NCBI RefSeq assembly: GCF_000182925.2
Contig: NC_026502.1
Span: forward strand, 1,054,001-1,118,000
Direction of reading: 5' to 3'
DNA length: 64,000 nucleotides
Source of the DNA: Neurospora crassa OR74A
Lineage: Eukaryota; Ascomycota; Sordariomycetes; Sordariales; Sordariaceae
The notes beneath the pieces are model-generated. The model worked only from the letters and a program-made list of their open reading frames with translations. It was not told where the DNA came from and searched no databases. Positions 9,384-22,821 of the stretch are shown piece after piece. Within the stretch, counting starts at the first letter, position 1. Every line of letters begins with the position of its first letter. The translations under genes were made by a program, and so were the position numbers.

Positions 9384-12300
9384 GGATTTCGATTGCAGCG
9401 GTTGGGTACAGGACGCTCTTAGTCGGCGAAGCAAGCGTTGAGGAGTCGGGGGTGAATCATCCGAGAGCCAGAACCGGCCAGAGCTAAGGAGATGCTCAAA
9501 GAGAGACAGGGGAAGCTGGTTTGACCGACGAAATAGTGCAGGGGTAGCAGGTGGGTTGGCGGTTCGACTTGATCAGCACGGCGGCTTGTCGTTGACTGGA
9601 ACGTTTTCGGTCTGGTAGACTGTAGGAGGTGGAAAATGGACAAGATGCAATGGACTACTGTTGGTAGTAGAAGTGGAACGGACGGTCTGGTTTCTGTGTT
9701 GACGAGCAGTGGAATCAAAAGCGTCCCAGGGCACTTCTTTCTGGAGACTATGAGCTGCCCATTTTTGCTGATTTCCCAAATTGTTCCGGGGTTGTGTGGG
9801 GGTGTGTCGTGGATAGATATGTACCTGGGAAAGCCCGAGCTCGTCGGGCTTTCCTGCGAGGGTATGCGAACAGGAAATTCGAGGTCCGGTGATACTTGAG
9901 TTGCCACTGATCGAGGACAGTAAAAGAGGTCTCGTCGAGGGTTGTGGGCGGGACACGTGAGCGAGCGCCGAAGAGTGCAATGGGGAGATGCAAGGATCGG
10001 GATAACTCTGGTGTGAAAACCCAGTTTCAAGATCGAGGGTAGCGTTATCGTTACTGTGATGCCGGTGGTGCCTGAGGGGGCGGGCGTTAAGTTGAGCGCA
10101 TCAAATGTCGTTCAGACGAGTGGGTAGTGTTGAAGGAAAAGGCCGTCTTCCATGTGAGGGAATGGCCGGATTAAAAAGATCCATGGAATTCATTGTGAAG
10201 TAAGACTTAATTGCGGGCTTCGCCTACGGCAGCAGTTGCCGCAGTGTGATGGGGGGATTCATGGCGCACTAGCGTAGAACTGTGTGGGGTCTAGGCCATT
10301 GACTGTTAGTGGCACTGGTACTTGACTCTACACCACACTATTACCTCTGTGTACGTACCTCTGCACTACACCAGAGGTGTGGACATGCCGTTTCCTACCT
10401 GATGTACTGCGATATGCAGCTGTACTACCCATTATTTTGTAGAACACCGGACACGTCTGAGCAGCCAAGGCCCAGTATGACGCCCGGCAGGCCAATCAAT
10501 GACTCAATCAGACTCGCTCGCCACTGAAAATACAGTCGCCCTCTCTGGCAGACCCTGCATTGGGAACATTTTACACGTGTATAGCTGGCACGGCTGGATC
10601 CCTGGCCGGCCCTGCTTCGGTCGGCAGAAACCTGGCTTGCTGCTTGTGAGAGCGAGTCGAAGTGTGAATCTCCAACTTGCACCTGTAACGTCGGACGCTC
10701 AAGACCCAACGGTGTACGTACAGGCGCTGGTAGGCGTAGAGGTACCTAAGGTACGAACCAGGATGAGAGAAGGCGGGTTGGCACCCCCTCACTGCCCCTG
10801 AACCGAAAGTCACAAAGATTCGGTCTCTTCATCTCAGTCATCGTGGTTGTCTGAAAGGCATGAAGGAAAGGGAGTCGGGCGCTTCTTCTATACCGTGGGC
10901 TTTGTCATCAAAAGACTCAGTCCCGTCCAGTGCGAGGAGTGCCTGAATCGGAATCGGCCTACGCCTGACATCACAGATATAAACAGCCACAAAACCCCTC
11001 AGAAATAATGTAGCATCATATGTACACTGCTGGAAATACCACTTGCCCGGAATGCCAAATACCTACTTCTTCCACTGCTTCCAACTCGCAGACAGGCTAG
11101 AGGTTGGAGGGTGAACGAATGCTGTGATCCTTTTGCAGCGCGATCCAAGCCCAACTTGACCTCCCAGGCAGACCCAGACATGCGAGCGGAGACCGAGCAA
11201 CGAACAAAGCGGTCCCAGAACATTCGATTCGTACAGCAAATATGTAGTAATACTACCGCTTACAGCATCTGCGTGCATTACTACATGCACATTCTTTCCC
11301 TTCACGAGATATCACTCTCACTTTCTGCTCTTCTAGTCACCAGCTTGCTTGCTTGGGCCATGGATGTGCTAGGAAGTGCTGCGAAGTAAAACGTGTGTGT
11401 TCAACAAGATCAAGTGCAAGTTGCGATGAAAGCCCTAGAGGAAGAGGGGAAGGCTACACACGCGCATAGTGCCGCCAAACCTAATGATTCGAATATCGGT
11501 CACATTCTTTTGAGCACAAGCTTGAACGGCCAGGTCCAAAGTTGGCTTTCAGGTTGGAAGACGCTCAAATTGAGTGTACTTGGCAAGAAGCAGAAAAAAA
11601 AAGAAGAAGAAAAAAAAGACTGCAGTGCAGTCAGGTCGCGTGAGCACGCAGGCCATAACGTCATTGTCTCCTCTGCTCGCTCGGCAACAGTCCACCTAGC
11701 CGCATAGTCCGAGCGCGGGTGGTACTGTTCCCTACCTCAAGTATTGGGAGCACTTTGTAAGATCGTAAGTTAACATCAAACGCCGTACCGTGCTCAATTG
11801 CTACTCGAGGGTGATGGCACAAATGGCACACATCAAATGCTACCCTCCCTCTACAAGATAGTCACATCTGACACGCCCGGGTCCCTTTTTTTTTTCTTTT
11901 TTTACAAGACAGTGAGGCGGAAGTACTTACCTACATACCTTGCCTGGTAATGAGTGGTAGCATGACTGATACCATTCAGTTCCTCAAAGAGTTCGACACG
12001 TTCGCGGTTAGGTTTCTGGCCCAAAGGTAGTAGTAGCCTGGGTCAGAAGCGACCAGGGCGCCTCGCTAGGAAATCTCAATACACATGTACACTGGGGGTC
12101 GGTAGGACCAACTTCCGCGGGTGGACAGTCGAAGATGCCGATCGCTAGGTACCTTGGGCGCTGCCAATCTGCCTGCCGAGTTGAGCACCTGGGACATGGA
12201 AACGAGATTGCCATTGAATTGGGAAGCCAACGATAACGCCAAGGCAGAGTATCTGACAGATTCCCGGGCTCATTGGAAAATATTTCTCGTGGCCATCCTG

Positions 12301-12443
12301 ACGTTGTGAGATCAAGACATCAAATGTCGAATCAACTTTGATTGATAAAAGAGACTTCGTCAAGACAAGAGGCCATCGGACAATCCCAGCAGATGAAAGG
12401 CATTTCCACAGATGCAACGGGATGCACCCCACACCGCTGCAAC
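9384..12443. other. Long intergenic region, Siw14 leader side to the MULE insertion site
   Basis: About 3 kb without a supportable gene. The part nearest 9384 should hold the promoter and leader of the Siw14-like gene. The longest frame here (9419-10030, minus) starts at TTG and has no domain-like composition. An A-rich stretch lies near 11591-11618 and a T-rich tract at 11886-11904. Base composition is normal up to the transposon boundary, so this is not RIP-affected. Confidence 0.45.
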
Positions 12444-12452
12444 TATGGGAAC
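12444..12452. repeat. Left 9-bp target-site duplication of the MULE
   Basis: TATGGGAAC abuts the left terminal inverted repeat. The right copy (22822-22830) reads TATAGGAAC, differing by one G-to-A change. A 9-bp duplication is the usual length for Mutator-like elements. Confidence 0.85.
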
Positions 12453-12505
12453 GAGGCGGGTTATATCTAGACTACCCCCTTCCCCTATATCTAGACTACT
12501 TAACC
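12453..12505 (+). repeat. MULE left terminal inverted repeat
   Basis: Begins GAGGCGGGTTATATCTAG and ends CTTAACC. Compared with the reverse complement of 22769-22821 it differs at only a few positions: a C-run length shift and one C/T near the inner end. TCTAGACTA occurs twice within it. Confidence 0.93.
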
Positions 12506-13299
12506 GCTTGGGGTAAGAGTACGAAGCAGGGGAGCTGGCACGTCAAATATTTTGTGCGTGCCGGGCGTGCAGGGGTCCCTGTTATTGAAATCCCCGCAAA
12601 AAAGTAGGGTTTCTTATACAGACTAGCCCCGTATACCTATACATACCAAATCTATTAACGCATACCGCTAAGGCATACCCAATTATACCCTATATTACTA
12701 AATTCGTATATAGTATTAAGAAGTGTGTAGAGAGGAGAGGAGTATTTATTTTTTATAGTCTTTTTCTAGAGCTCTCTAATTTATATGATTTTATGACTTA
12801 CCTTATATATATATATATAATTATATACTCTACTACTCTAGCTCTAGTACTGGCGGCTACCCAAATAGGGGTAACGAGGGTATATAAATAACCTCGCAAA
12901 GGATACCAACTAGCAAATTAATATTAAAAATACGGGGAACCTCTACTACTAATACTACCGGGCCGCTATAACCTCTAACAATATATCCCTCTTCCTAGCA
13001 AGAGGGTAAATAGTCGCTAGGCTTTATACCCTTCTAATTCTTAATAAGGCTCACCTTCTAACCAATTATAAAAGGGGGTTGGTATTAAATTATATAGCCT
13101 ATCTAACCCACTTAACTACTAATACTAAAAGTAGAATTAGGTTAAGTAGCCTGCAAGGGAGTAGGTCTTATAAATCGGGGAGGTAAGTCCATTGCCTTCT
13201 ATTTAGCCTTCTTCGTTCGCTTAAGGATTTTAAGGTCCTTAATATACCGTTTAGGGTTAATCACCGCCTAATTTTATTAGTAAATAGCTTCTAATATTA

Positions 13300-14994
13300 T
13301 AGGTTAAAAAGAGATAGGAAATTACTAAATCCTTAGGCAAATACTAGTATTGGTCGATATCTTCTAAAACGAGTAGCTTTTAGACTACTACTCTTTTTAC
13401 TCTATTATCGTTACGCTTATATACTATACGAACCGCCAATACGTAGTAATAAAATAATCCAAGCTATTAAGAGTAACTATACGTATAGAAGGTTATTAGA
13501 ACCTCACCTATAAAATACATCTTAGCCCAATTATATTAGTTTTAAATAAAGGTAAGCGCCTTCCACAAAACCTTCTCTATAATAATTATTAATAGAGGGT
13601 TATATTTATAACTATCCCTTAAAGCAAAACTCTCACGGGCAACTTTATTATCGTAATCCTTTTACTTCTTTTTAATAAATATATATATTTTATTAAATAT
13701 ATTATAAAGTAAGGTATATAGATTATCGAATACGTATCTAAACTCTACGTACAATAACTTAGATTAATTAGTAGTTATAATACTATAATTGTAGTACTAT
13801 TTTGTATAAGACCGTGCCTATTATTAGCGGATAGGCTAGAACGTATTATTGAGGTAGTTCTAAATCTCTATTATATAGGAATTAGCTAGTAACCAAAATA
13901 GTAGTAAAAAATTAGACCTTAATATTACTTATTAGACTAGCGAATAGAGAAGGTCTTATTTAAATAATCCTACAAATATTTATAGTAATCAATCCTATCG
14001 ATATAGTAAATTACTTTAATAAAATATAGTAACCCGCCCGGGCTATAATCCTAATTAAACGGGTTAATAATATATAATACACCTTCTAAATAGCGAGCTT
14101 TAAAGTGTCTTACTACCTTATTGAAAGTCGGTCTCCCTAGTAGTATCTAGAGTTTGGTGCCAGTACTAATACTAGTACTAGTACTAGTACTAGTGCTAGT
14201 ACCAATACTAGTACCAATATTAGTACCAGCGGGGTCAGCGCTAGTAATAGTAATTATAACAATCGGTTGTAACGGCGGCGGTTTAATTAGGTCGGTAATA
14301 CTAGGGCCGCCAACTTCAATAGTCTTGGGGTTAAGAGAATTATAGTCGTTTAAGGGACTGTCCTAATTATTATTAATATATTTAATAATATTCTTGAATA
14401 TATACTAGAGATAGAATTGGGGTTGATTGTTGGGGAAGTAATGTATGAGAGTTTACCTCTCCGCCGTAGAGTAATTAGTAATATAAACGGCGGGGTAAAG
14501 TATAGTAATACAACGGACGAAATTACTAAAGTATTTAAATAACTAATTTATAAATTCGTTATTCTCTTTATAACCGAAATTAAACATAACGGGGAAGGTA
14601 GTATTAATAGAACTTATACCTATAATTATAAATATTTTTAATTTAAAATATAAAATTTAAAAATCAATTAAATTAATTAGTTGAACTAGAGAGGGGAGAG
14701 GAGGGGAGACCTATATTATAAATATAATCGATACTCAAAACTATCGGATTTCTATACTATATCTATAAATACTAGGGGAATATAAAGATTAAGAACTTAA
14801 AGCGACTAACGCGGTCGAGGGTATAAGTATATTATAAATTAAGGGTTTCAAATTCTCTTAATAGCTTTTAAATATTAGTTAAACTAGCGGCGTACTCTTA
14901 ATTCAACTATATAATATTATTCTTAATATCGATATTCTTAATTTCGTTATATAAATTAGAGTAAACACTCTAGAGGGTAAATTAGATTTATAAA
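13300..14994 (-). pseudogene. MULE transposase, catalytic core and C-terminal part (RIP-inactivated)
   Basis: Read on the minus strand, the frame has many TAG/TAA codons but the MULE core is recognisable. A segment resembling IVLSIDYIYNI holds the first catalytic Asp region. A probable intron (about 14,690-14,620) follows, then FNFGYKENNEF, then TNYSTAER, where the family has a catalytic Asp before the Tyr. The hallmark C-x-W-H-I-x-K-N block lies at about 14,385-14,418 and now reads Tyr/Leu/stop/Tyr/Ile/Phe/Lys/Asn; each change is a C-to-T or G-to-A transition. The stretch at 14,157-14,230 encodes a Ser/Thr/Gly repeat. A helical C-terminus is visible at about 13,350-13,750 (KVARESFALRDS). The region from 12,506 to 13,300 shows nothing further recognisable. 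Confidence 0.82.
14154..14232. repeat. (CTAGTA)n-like microsatellite inside the MULE transposase
   Basis: Tandem ACTAGT/ACTAAT-type hexamers. On the transposase strand they encode a low-complexity Gly-Thr-Ser-rich stretch. The plus-strand open frame here is only the shadow of the repeat. Confidence 0.7.
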
Positions 14995-15016
14995 TTAATA
15001 AATCCTTAATTAATAG
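14995..15016. repeat. Target-site duplication of LINE copy 1, left copy
   Basis: TTAATAAATCCTT (14995-15007) is repeated exactly at 21936-21948. Both copies continue (A)ATTAATAG, so the duplication may be 21-22 bp with a one-base indel. Confidence 0.8.
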
Positions 15017-18000
15017 TCTTATTCCCTATACTATAACTATAGCGCCTTATTGGCATAGGGTCCTTCTCCAGTTCTCTAGAGGGAAAACCGTATAGTATTA
15101 AGCACCGCCGAATAAAAACCCCTAGCTCTATCTCGGTTGTAATTCTCTACACCGCTCCTACTTTACTTACAATTATAATAGTTCTTACCCACCGCTACAA
15201 CGAACTAATCTCGTTTCTCCTACCGCTACGTTATCCTAATATTAGAATAATAAAGATAATAGGAATAGAATTAAATTAAGCGTACTACTTCCTCTACTAC
15301 CTTTCTATTTCACTCCTTACTACTCCTTCTTCCGCCTTCTTCCTACTTCCCCGTCCTATTTCCCTATTTATTATTCTACCTCTCTACCTCCTTACTCTAT
15401 TTACAAATACCTCCTCCCTATTATTTACTTTATTACCCTGCGGATTTATATTTATTTACAATAACGTAAAAACCCCCTTCCTTCGTCTATATAATCCCCT
15501 ATACAACGCCCCTTCCTAATCCTTCTTCTCCTTCCTCCCTATCGTACCTTCCAATAAGATAACTTCCTCCGGCCGTTATCGCCCTAGTCCGATCAACTTA
15601 ACTTCCAATATAAAAGGTCCCTCCCCTAACACGTCCCCGGGCTCTATATCCCTTATAATTATACTTTTAGAACTTATATTCTTTATTCGTACCTTTCGTA
15701 ACTTCCTTAGTAATTATCCTCCCCCAAACTAATATAACTTCCTTCTTCGTTCTCTTCGGCTCTTATACTAATTTAATTAATATCGTTCGTAAAATTCCTT
15801 ACCTTTACTATACTCTAAATTTCGCTTCCGTTCCGCGTAGCAATAAATTTAATTCCCTTAATACCTTCTGTAAAATTATTATTAAAAAAATTTATTTTAT
15901 TTTAGTAATTAGTAAGTCTCTTATTTTCTGTATTTCCTTTCCTTTATTATTATTTAACTTCTATCCTAATTAGTAGTACCTAAAACGCTATTTACTCCTA
16001 TACTTATAAAATATATATACTAAATATTCCTATAGGCCTATATAACGCCCGCAATGCTATTTAGGCGGTAATTATTACTATAGTATTAAGTAGTTAAAAT
16101 AAGTTCGAATTCAATTTAAATACCTTTGTTTATATTATTAATAATTTCACCTATTGTATATATACTTATTTAAAACGTAACGAATTGCCTACTAACTACA
16201 AATATTTTCCCTGTACTATTAATTATAGTATTACTAATTTTTAATAGAAAGGTTATTATAAATTAATTATAAGAGATATTCGCTACAATTGTATCCCTTC
16301 TCTTCCTAGCGGTAATACTATAAACCTAGTTCGGATTACGTCCGGTTTTAGTAGTAGTACTATTATTCCTATATATATTATATTTAATAGTAGCGGTTTT
16401 ACTATTCCTATTCGTATAATCTCTGGTTCTAATAATAGTAATTCTATTCCTAATAACCCTATAGCTATCGACCCTCCCAGCCGCCCTCTTATAAATAATA
16501 ATTAAATTTAATAGCGTTATAAAATTACTATAAATTAAATTCGTATAATAAAATTATTTAAATAGCTTTTTAAATGTAATTAAATACTTATTAAATAGTA
16601 TTTTTCAATTTTTACTATAACTACAACTTAAATAATTTCCGTAATTAGCACAATCGTCTCCTTTCTACTCCTATCCTTCTATTTTAATATTATTAATATT
16701 CTATATTCTTTTTAGGAGTACCTTACAATCTCTTTGTACTACTCCTCCTCTAATTCGATTATTAAATAATATTCTCTTAACCTCCCTAATTTTAATACCT
16801 ATAATAAAATTCTTTCGGCTTTAATTCTATTATTTAGGAACTCCTAGAGTTCCTCCTTTATTAGTAGCTAAATTTCTAGGTTATTCTAAAAGTTAGTATC
16901 CGCATTAAAATAATTTAGGACAATATAAGTAAAAGTCTCCTTTTTAAATCCGTAGGTATAAATAGGGGTTAGAACGCCCAATACTTTCCTCCTATAAAGG
17001 AAGGCTTGAAGGCCGATAATTTCCGTCCTAATTTAAATAAGGAGGGAATTCTTCGCTTTAATTAATAAGTATAATTCTTCTTTATCTTCTCCTAATTTTC
17101 AACATCTTCCCTTCTTCTTTTTCGTACTAACTATATATCGCTAAATAGCTTCTCTACTAAATTTAAAAGTAAGGTTAGCGATAGTAAATTCGTACCGTTA
17201 CCCTAATTTCGCTACCGCCGCTATTAAATAGTAATTATAATACAATACCTATTCCCAATTTATTATATCTTCTAACTATTCCTCCTAATTAGTAGCTATT
17301 AGTTCTAGGATTTATAATAGTAATAGTAGGGTCCTTAAATTTAAAGAGGAATTAGCTACTATTACTAATAATTTTTCCGTTAGTACCTATTCTTCAACTT
17401 ATTATACTTTAATTATACTACTTTCTAATTTATTAGCAGATAACTAACTTCTTAATCGTTGTACCTAAATGTAATTAAAGACCTAAGTTACTATCCTCTA
17501 TACGAACCGGGTTTAATTTATTTAAGTGAACTTTTCTTCGAAGGTTCGGACCTTCTTATTAAAGTAGAAGTCGAGTAGTAAATAAAATATTTCTATTTCT
17601 AAATTTTTTATTAGTATAGCTTTATATACTCCGGCAATAATTTTTAAATATTTAATTTAGTATTTCGCCAACCCAATTACAATCCTTCGTAGTTTCCTAT
17701 TAACTTCGGTTAGTTAGTAGAATATTGAGGCTCTATATATAATAGTACTACAAATATATTTAGTATATATTTCCCTTACCTAAGTAAAGGAGCAATCTTA
17801 TATCTTCGCTATTAATCTCGTAAATACATTTATTTAAGTTATTATTTTTTTTTTTACTACTTCCGCGTAAGCCCTATAATTAAATTTATAGTCTAGCCAT
17901 ACCCCTAGGAATTATATTAATTCCGTTAATTAAAGTACAATATCCCTAAATTAGAGAGTTTCCGTCCTTAATACCCTCGTCCGTATAAAATACATTAGTT

Positions 18001-21000
18001 CCGTCTTAATTACTTCAAATTCTATACCTCTCGCCCCTACCTATTTTAAATATACTTCCTACGCTACTTATAATATCCGACAATTCTCTTTAATAATATA
18101 GGCTATTACTATAATATTAATATTATTTACGAAACTAATTATAATTATATTTAGAATTACTACTAACTTCCAATATAATAAAGTAATAAAGAGAATAAAT
18201 AGAATAAGAGAGAGGGGGGAGCCTTGTAATACGCTAGTAGTAATTATATAAAAGTAAAATATTTTATTATTAAAGAAGAGGGAACCCCTCCTATTAGTAA
18301 CGAAATTCGCTACCTACCTAATAATTTATATTAAGAACTATATTTCCTATAGAATATATAAAAGCTACCTATAATTAATTCTATTAAACGCTCCTTTTAA
18401 ATTAAAAAGTATAAAAAACATTACAATTCTAAATTTTTAAACTATATATATTATATTAGTAACTACCTAGATTATAAATTCTATTGAATAGCCTACCCAA
18501 TTATTTATTTAACCCTCTAGTAGGAGATTAAACTCTTTAGCTACTTACGTAAATCTCTTAACTATAAATACTTCGAAAATTTTTCCTATATTATTAAATA
18601 ACGATATTAATCTCTATACGCCTACTAACTTTTATTAGGCGGCGCTCTTTCTAAGCTTCTTAAAAATAATAATTTTCGTATTTTTAAACTATTATAGGAA
18701 GTAGCCGAACTGGAAGCTAGCGGATATTAAATATACTATAGCCTATTGGAATAATTACCTATATAGTTTCAAAAATCTATTTAAATACCAATCGACCTTA
18801 GGGGCTTTATTAAGTACTATCCGGGAAAATACGTCCTAAACGTCCTCTTCGTTAATTAAATTACTAATAATTATTGAGTTAATACCTTTTAGTAATTTAA
18901 TTCAATTTAGTAAATAATTTGTTAGGACCTCTACCTTCGGGAAAAAGCAATTGGTAAAAATTTTAACCTTATTATTATAATTTCTAATTTCTACTACCCC
19001 TTCGTAAATTTAAAGGGCTAATAATTTAGGTAGATCTATTAATTAGTAATTTTAAATTTAGGCCTATTATTTTAATAGTTAGAATCGATTTAAGTTCTTC
19101 GAAACTTTAGTAATACTATTGCGCTATATAACCTATTAAGTTTTTATAATAATCCTCTTCTTTTTTATTATAACTTTAATAAATTCCCTCTAATTTAATA
19201 TTATTCGGCACTTAAACTACTCCTAATATATCTTCTACGCTTCTTTTATAACTATTTTACATCCTAACGTCTACTAATTCGCTCTCTTCCCTCGACTTTT
19301 CTTCTAATATAAAATAAATTCCTCTATAATACTTATAAATTTTCCATCGAACCTACGAAAAGCGAATTTAAAGTCCTCTACTATATTAATCCTTTCTAGG
19401 ACTAATATCCGTTTTTCTAACGCTTCCTTCACTTTCTCCGTATTTATAAAACTCTAACTATATCTTCCTTTTTTTTTAACTTTTTTATTTTTTCTTCCTA
19501 TTTAAACTTAAATTTCCTAAGGGCAATAGTCCGAGCCAATTTACTCGCACCGCTATACTCCCTAATATTTAACTTCGACCCTAGGTAATAGTTATATATA
19601 ATCGATTATCCTATCCCTCTCTCCTCGTATTGCATTCCTAAATTTAATCGGCTTACTACGGGGGGTAAATAAATTAAATCTCCAACGTTATACTTATATA
19701 AGAAAGTGAATAGCCCTTAAGCTAATCCTATTCTTTAAATCCTAATTAGAATAGTAGAGGTTAAAGTCCCTAATAGCAATTAAATTTCCTACTAGAAATC
19801 CGGCTTTAATAAATTCGAAGAGTAGTAACCCCTATTAATACTCTAATATTCCCTATATAAGAATAGGAAAATAAATAGAATAAATAGTTATTAAATCTCT
19901 TAAATTCTTAAATATAATTATAATCCAATCCCTTCTAATTTAAAAGTCTAAATCTTTTAAATTCTATTTCTTATTTATATATATTACCGCCCTTCCCTTC
20001 TCCGAATAATTAACCCCGAAATACCTTCCGCCTCTAGGACAATAAATATCCCTATTTAAATTTCTACCCAATTCCTAAATCGCTATAATATTGTAAATCT
20101 CCTCTTATTCGAATAAAAATTTTCCCCTTTTATACGATTTCCTTATATTCTAATAGAATATTTTTAATTAGATTATTAATTACCCTAGGATAGAGTTCCT
20201 TCTAATCCTTTAGTAGAGGATAAGGGTATTACTTCCCTAAGGGGGGCTATAATCGTATAGGCGCTATTACCGCTATATAGCCAACTTCCCCCTATACTTT
20301 ATAAATATATATAGTATTTATTTATTAGACCCTACGGGGTTATAGACTTTAGCCGGCTAAATAGGCCGATTAATTTTCTTAACCGTCCCCTCTTTACACC
20401 TCCTCTAATATATCTCTCTAAAGTAATAATAATATAGGAGTTGGGAGGAGCGTTTAGTAGGACGCCCTCATCTACAATCTCCATCGTTAACTCCAATACC
20501 TTTCTAGCTAAATTTTTATAAGGGGTAAACGCCTATAACCTTTTAACGTACATAATAAACGCTTTTATAATTACTTTCTAGAGAATAGGGTATTCTTTGT
20601 AATTATACGTATAATACCCCTTCTTCCTATATAATTTACAATAAATAAATAATTTATTATTGTTAAACGGATAATTTACTTCGCTAAAGTAGTCTCCTTT
20701 ATATTTAATTTTATTACAATAAGCGTAAATATTATTTTAATAGTAAAATCTTACTATATATTCAATTCCCTAATATTTAAAGTATTATTAAACGTTATTC
20801 GAAGTTTAAAATAATTTATATAAATATACGCCGCTATCCTAAAAAAAGAAATTATTCTAGAGGAAGTATACTACTAATATAATAACAACTTCTATAAGGA
20901 GCAAACTTCTACTCTCTCCATTTCTTCTCTTCTATAGCCAAACTCTAATAATAGATACCTTTAAGTTCCTCTCCTTTACTACATTTAAAATAACTTCTAC

Positions 21001-21935
21001 TATAGTATAATTATTAATATTATTCTAAAGTACGCCCCGAATTAGTATATTTATAGTATTTATAGTAATAAAAGTATTAGGGCCGAAAATTTCTTTAACC
21101 TATACTTAATTTCGCTAATACTAAATATATATAAGCTTATTAAATATAATTATATAATCTCCGGTTATTAGTATCCTAATAGCTATACAAACTACTAAGC
21201 CGGGTTTCTTCTTACCTAAGTAAATAGCTAAGGTCGTTTTCGTATCTTCGTTCGAACGGTTTATAAATTCGGCGGTAATTGTTATTCCTTTAATAATAAA
21301 CTACCGTTCGAAGTTAAAGGGAATAAACTTCTTAATAATAGTAAGTAATTATTAGAAGGTAGTATTAATTTTATTCGGGCTAACTTTCGCTATAATATCG
21401 GCCTAATACTTTAATACTTCTTAAACGCCCTTCTTAATCTCCTTCAAAATATCTTTCTTTAAATTATTAAAATCCTTCCTAATAATAAACTAATCGGTTC
21501 TAACCTTATTAACCTTGGGTCGCATAGACCTACTTTTTCTAATATATACCTTTACGAATTTGAGAAGTAACTTTCGAACCCAACGATAATCTTCGGTCGA
21601 AATAATATTGTAGTCCGTAGATTTATTCGCTTTAATAATAAACTTCTTCAATATTTTATTATCTTCTTCCGTTTTATCCGAGGTCTTCGTAATAAGTACG
21701 GCTTTAGGATTATTATATATTGAGATTTCTACAAGCGGGTTATAGATACTATTTTCGAATCCACGAGCACCGCTATCGATGGCTATTGGTAATGACGATA
21801 TAACGCTATCGCTGCGTTCGTTGTAAGATATTGTGAGGGATATAAACGACCCTTCTAAATTGATTACCGTTGTTAGTTTTCGTTTTGGAGCACTCTTCGA
21901 TTAGAAATCGGCGTTTCCGGTTTTAAAGCAGTTTT
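15017..21935 (-). mobile_element. Full-length LINE (non-LTR retrotransposon, Tad1/jockey-like), copy 1
   Basis: About 6.9 kb, minus strand, bracketed by a target duplication inside the MULE transposase. Domain order was read with the help of copy 2: an ORF1/gag-like region from about 21.9 kb with a CCHC zinc knuckle near 20.6 kb, an apurinic-endonuclease-type domain (GDFN..H motif), and a LINE reverse transcriptase region whose C-terminal part has the F-L-G-V-W-L signature. A further ~1.4 kb extends to the 3' end. All frames are broken by RIP-type stops. The 5' end coincides with that of copy 2, which supports both 5' ends as intact. No clear poly-A tail is left at the 3' end. The clade name is inference. 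Confidence 0.83.
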
Positions 21936-21956
21936 TTAATAAATCCTTATTAATAG
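21936..21956. repeat. Target-site duplication of LINE copy 1, right copy
   Basis: Matches the left copy at 14995-15016. Removing the LINE plus one copy of this repeat rejoins the MULE transposase in the same frame. Confidence 0.8.
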
Positions 21957-22440
21957 AATTACTATACAAATTCCTCTACTTCTAAGGTTAACTTGCGCAT
22001 TAAAGGGTAAGTAAATACCTTAATCTATAGCGGGTAATTATAATAAGGATTAGTAAACTCTAGAGAAATAGGAATTTTCTTTAATTTAATAACCGCTTTA
22101 AAAGGATAGTTACACTTTATTATATTAGTCTTCCTCATCCTAATACCTATTGGCTTAAACTTCCCGAACTTAGTATATACAAAATAAATACGGCGGTTGC
22201 TAGAGGAAATAACTATAACAGCGAAGCTATTATTTTAGATAAAGATTTAAAGGAAGTGCTTCGCTATATCCTAATCTTCGAATAACTATTCAATCGGTAC
22301 AGTAATTTAAGGATTATATAACTTCGGGCGGTTCTCAAATATCTACTCAATAAAATTATTATCAGTAGTCTCATTAGCGGCGATAAGGGTATTAAATATA
22401 TAATTATTATCTTCGTTAGAAAGTAGAGGTAGGGGGGGGA
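21957..22440 (-). pseudogene. MULE transposase, FAR1-like zinc-finger N-terminal part (RIP-inactivated)
   Basis: On the minus strand this gives a frame with a few stops. It resembles the DNA-binding N-terminus of fungal MULE transposases: SFAVIVISSSNRRIYFV, then MRKTN-IKCN-PFKAV with one zinc Cys now Tyr, then a TNP-H-N-H region whose His codons have become Tyr, then LTLEVEEFV. It breaks exactly at the LINE target duplication and resumes at 14994. Confidence rests on the match to the family pattern and on the catalytic core downstream. Confidence 0.75.
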
Positions 22441-22768
22441 GTATAGCTATAATTGCAAGTAGGGTGCCTTATAGGGTAATTTATAAGGCTGGCTCAGATG
22501 TATACTAGCATAGGTAATCGAGTACAATCGAGTATAAAGTATAGTGCGGGATTAATTTTACTGATATATACGCTAGCGACCGTAGATTTATAGGGTATTT
22601 TACAGGGCGAGTTATACTGTAATTGTAGTATATTACAACGCTATTTGAAATGCCGGGCTAGTCCCGGCAGTCGATTATGGGGGTGTAGGGAGGGTTCTAG
22701 TGGCTTGGCGGTTGAAAAGTCACGAAATATGGGATTTATCGATTTTATGTGAAATGTGTGCTCAATAC

Positions 22769-22821
22769 GGTTAAATAGTCTAGATATAGGGAAGGGGGGT
22801 AGTCTAGATATAACCCGCCTC
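22769..22821 (-). repeat. MULE right terminal inverted repeat
   Basis: Reverse-complement partner of 12453-12505, ending TAACCCGCCTC at 22821. The right target duplication TATAGGAAC follows at 22822-22830. Confidence 0.93.

Larger units (their letters stand above)
12453..22821 (-). mobile_element. Mutator-like DNA transposon (MULE), RIP-degraded, split by a LINE
   Basis: The element is 10,369 bp. It is bounded by 53-bp terminal inverted repeats (12453-12505 and 22769-22821, few mismatches) and a 9-bp target duplication. Without the LINE inserted at about 15,017-21,935 it would be about 3.4 kb. Its transposase reads on the minus strand: a FAR1/zinc-finger-like N-terminus at 22.44-21.96 kb, then the MULE catalytic core and C-terminus at about 14.99-13.3 kb. 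The interior is extremely rich in TA and poor in CA/TG, with in-frame stops throughout, so it cannot make protein. The outermost few hundred bases at each end are less AT-rich than the middle. Flanking DNA has normal composition. Confidence 0.88.

Noticed and set aside
9419-10030. 203-codon minus-strand open frame upstream of the Siw14-like gene
   Set aside because: Starts at TTG, overlaps the N-terminus of the phosphatase in another frame, and has no domain-like pattern; more likely leader/promoter DNA.
14154-14345. 63-codon plus-strand frame rich in Val/Leu
   Set aside because: Shadow of the CTAGTA-type repeat on the strand opposite to the MULE transposase.
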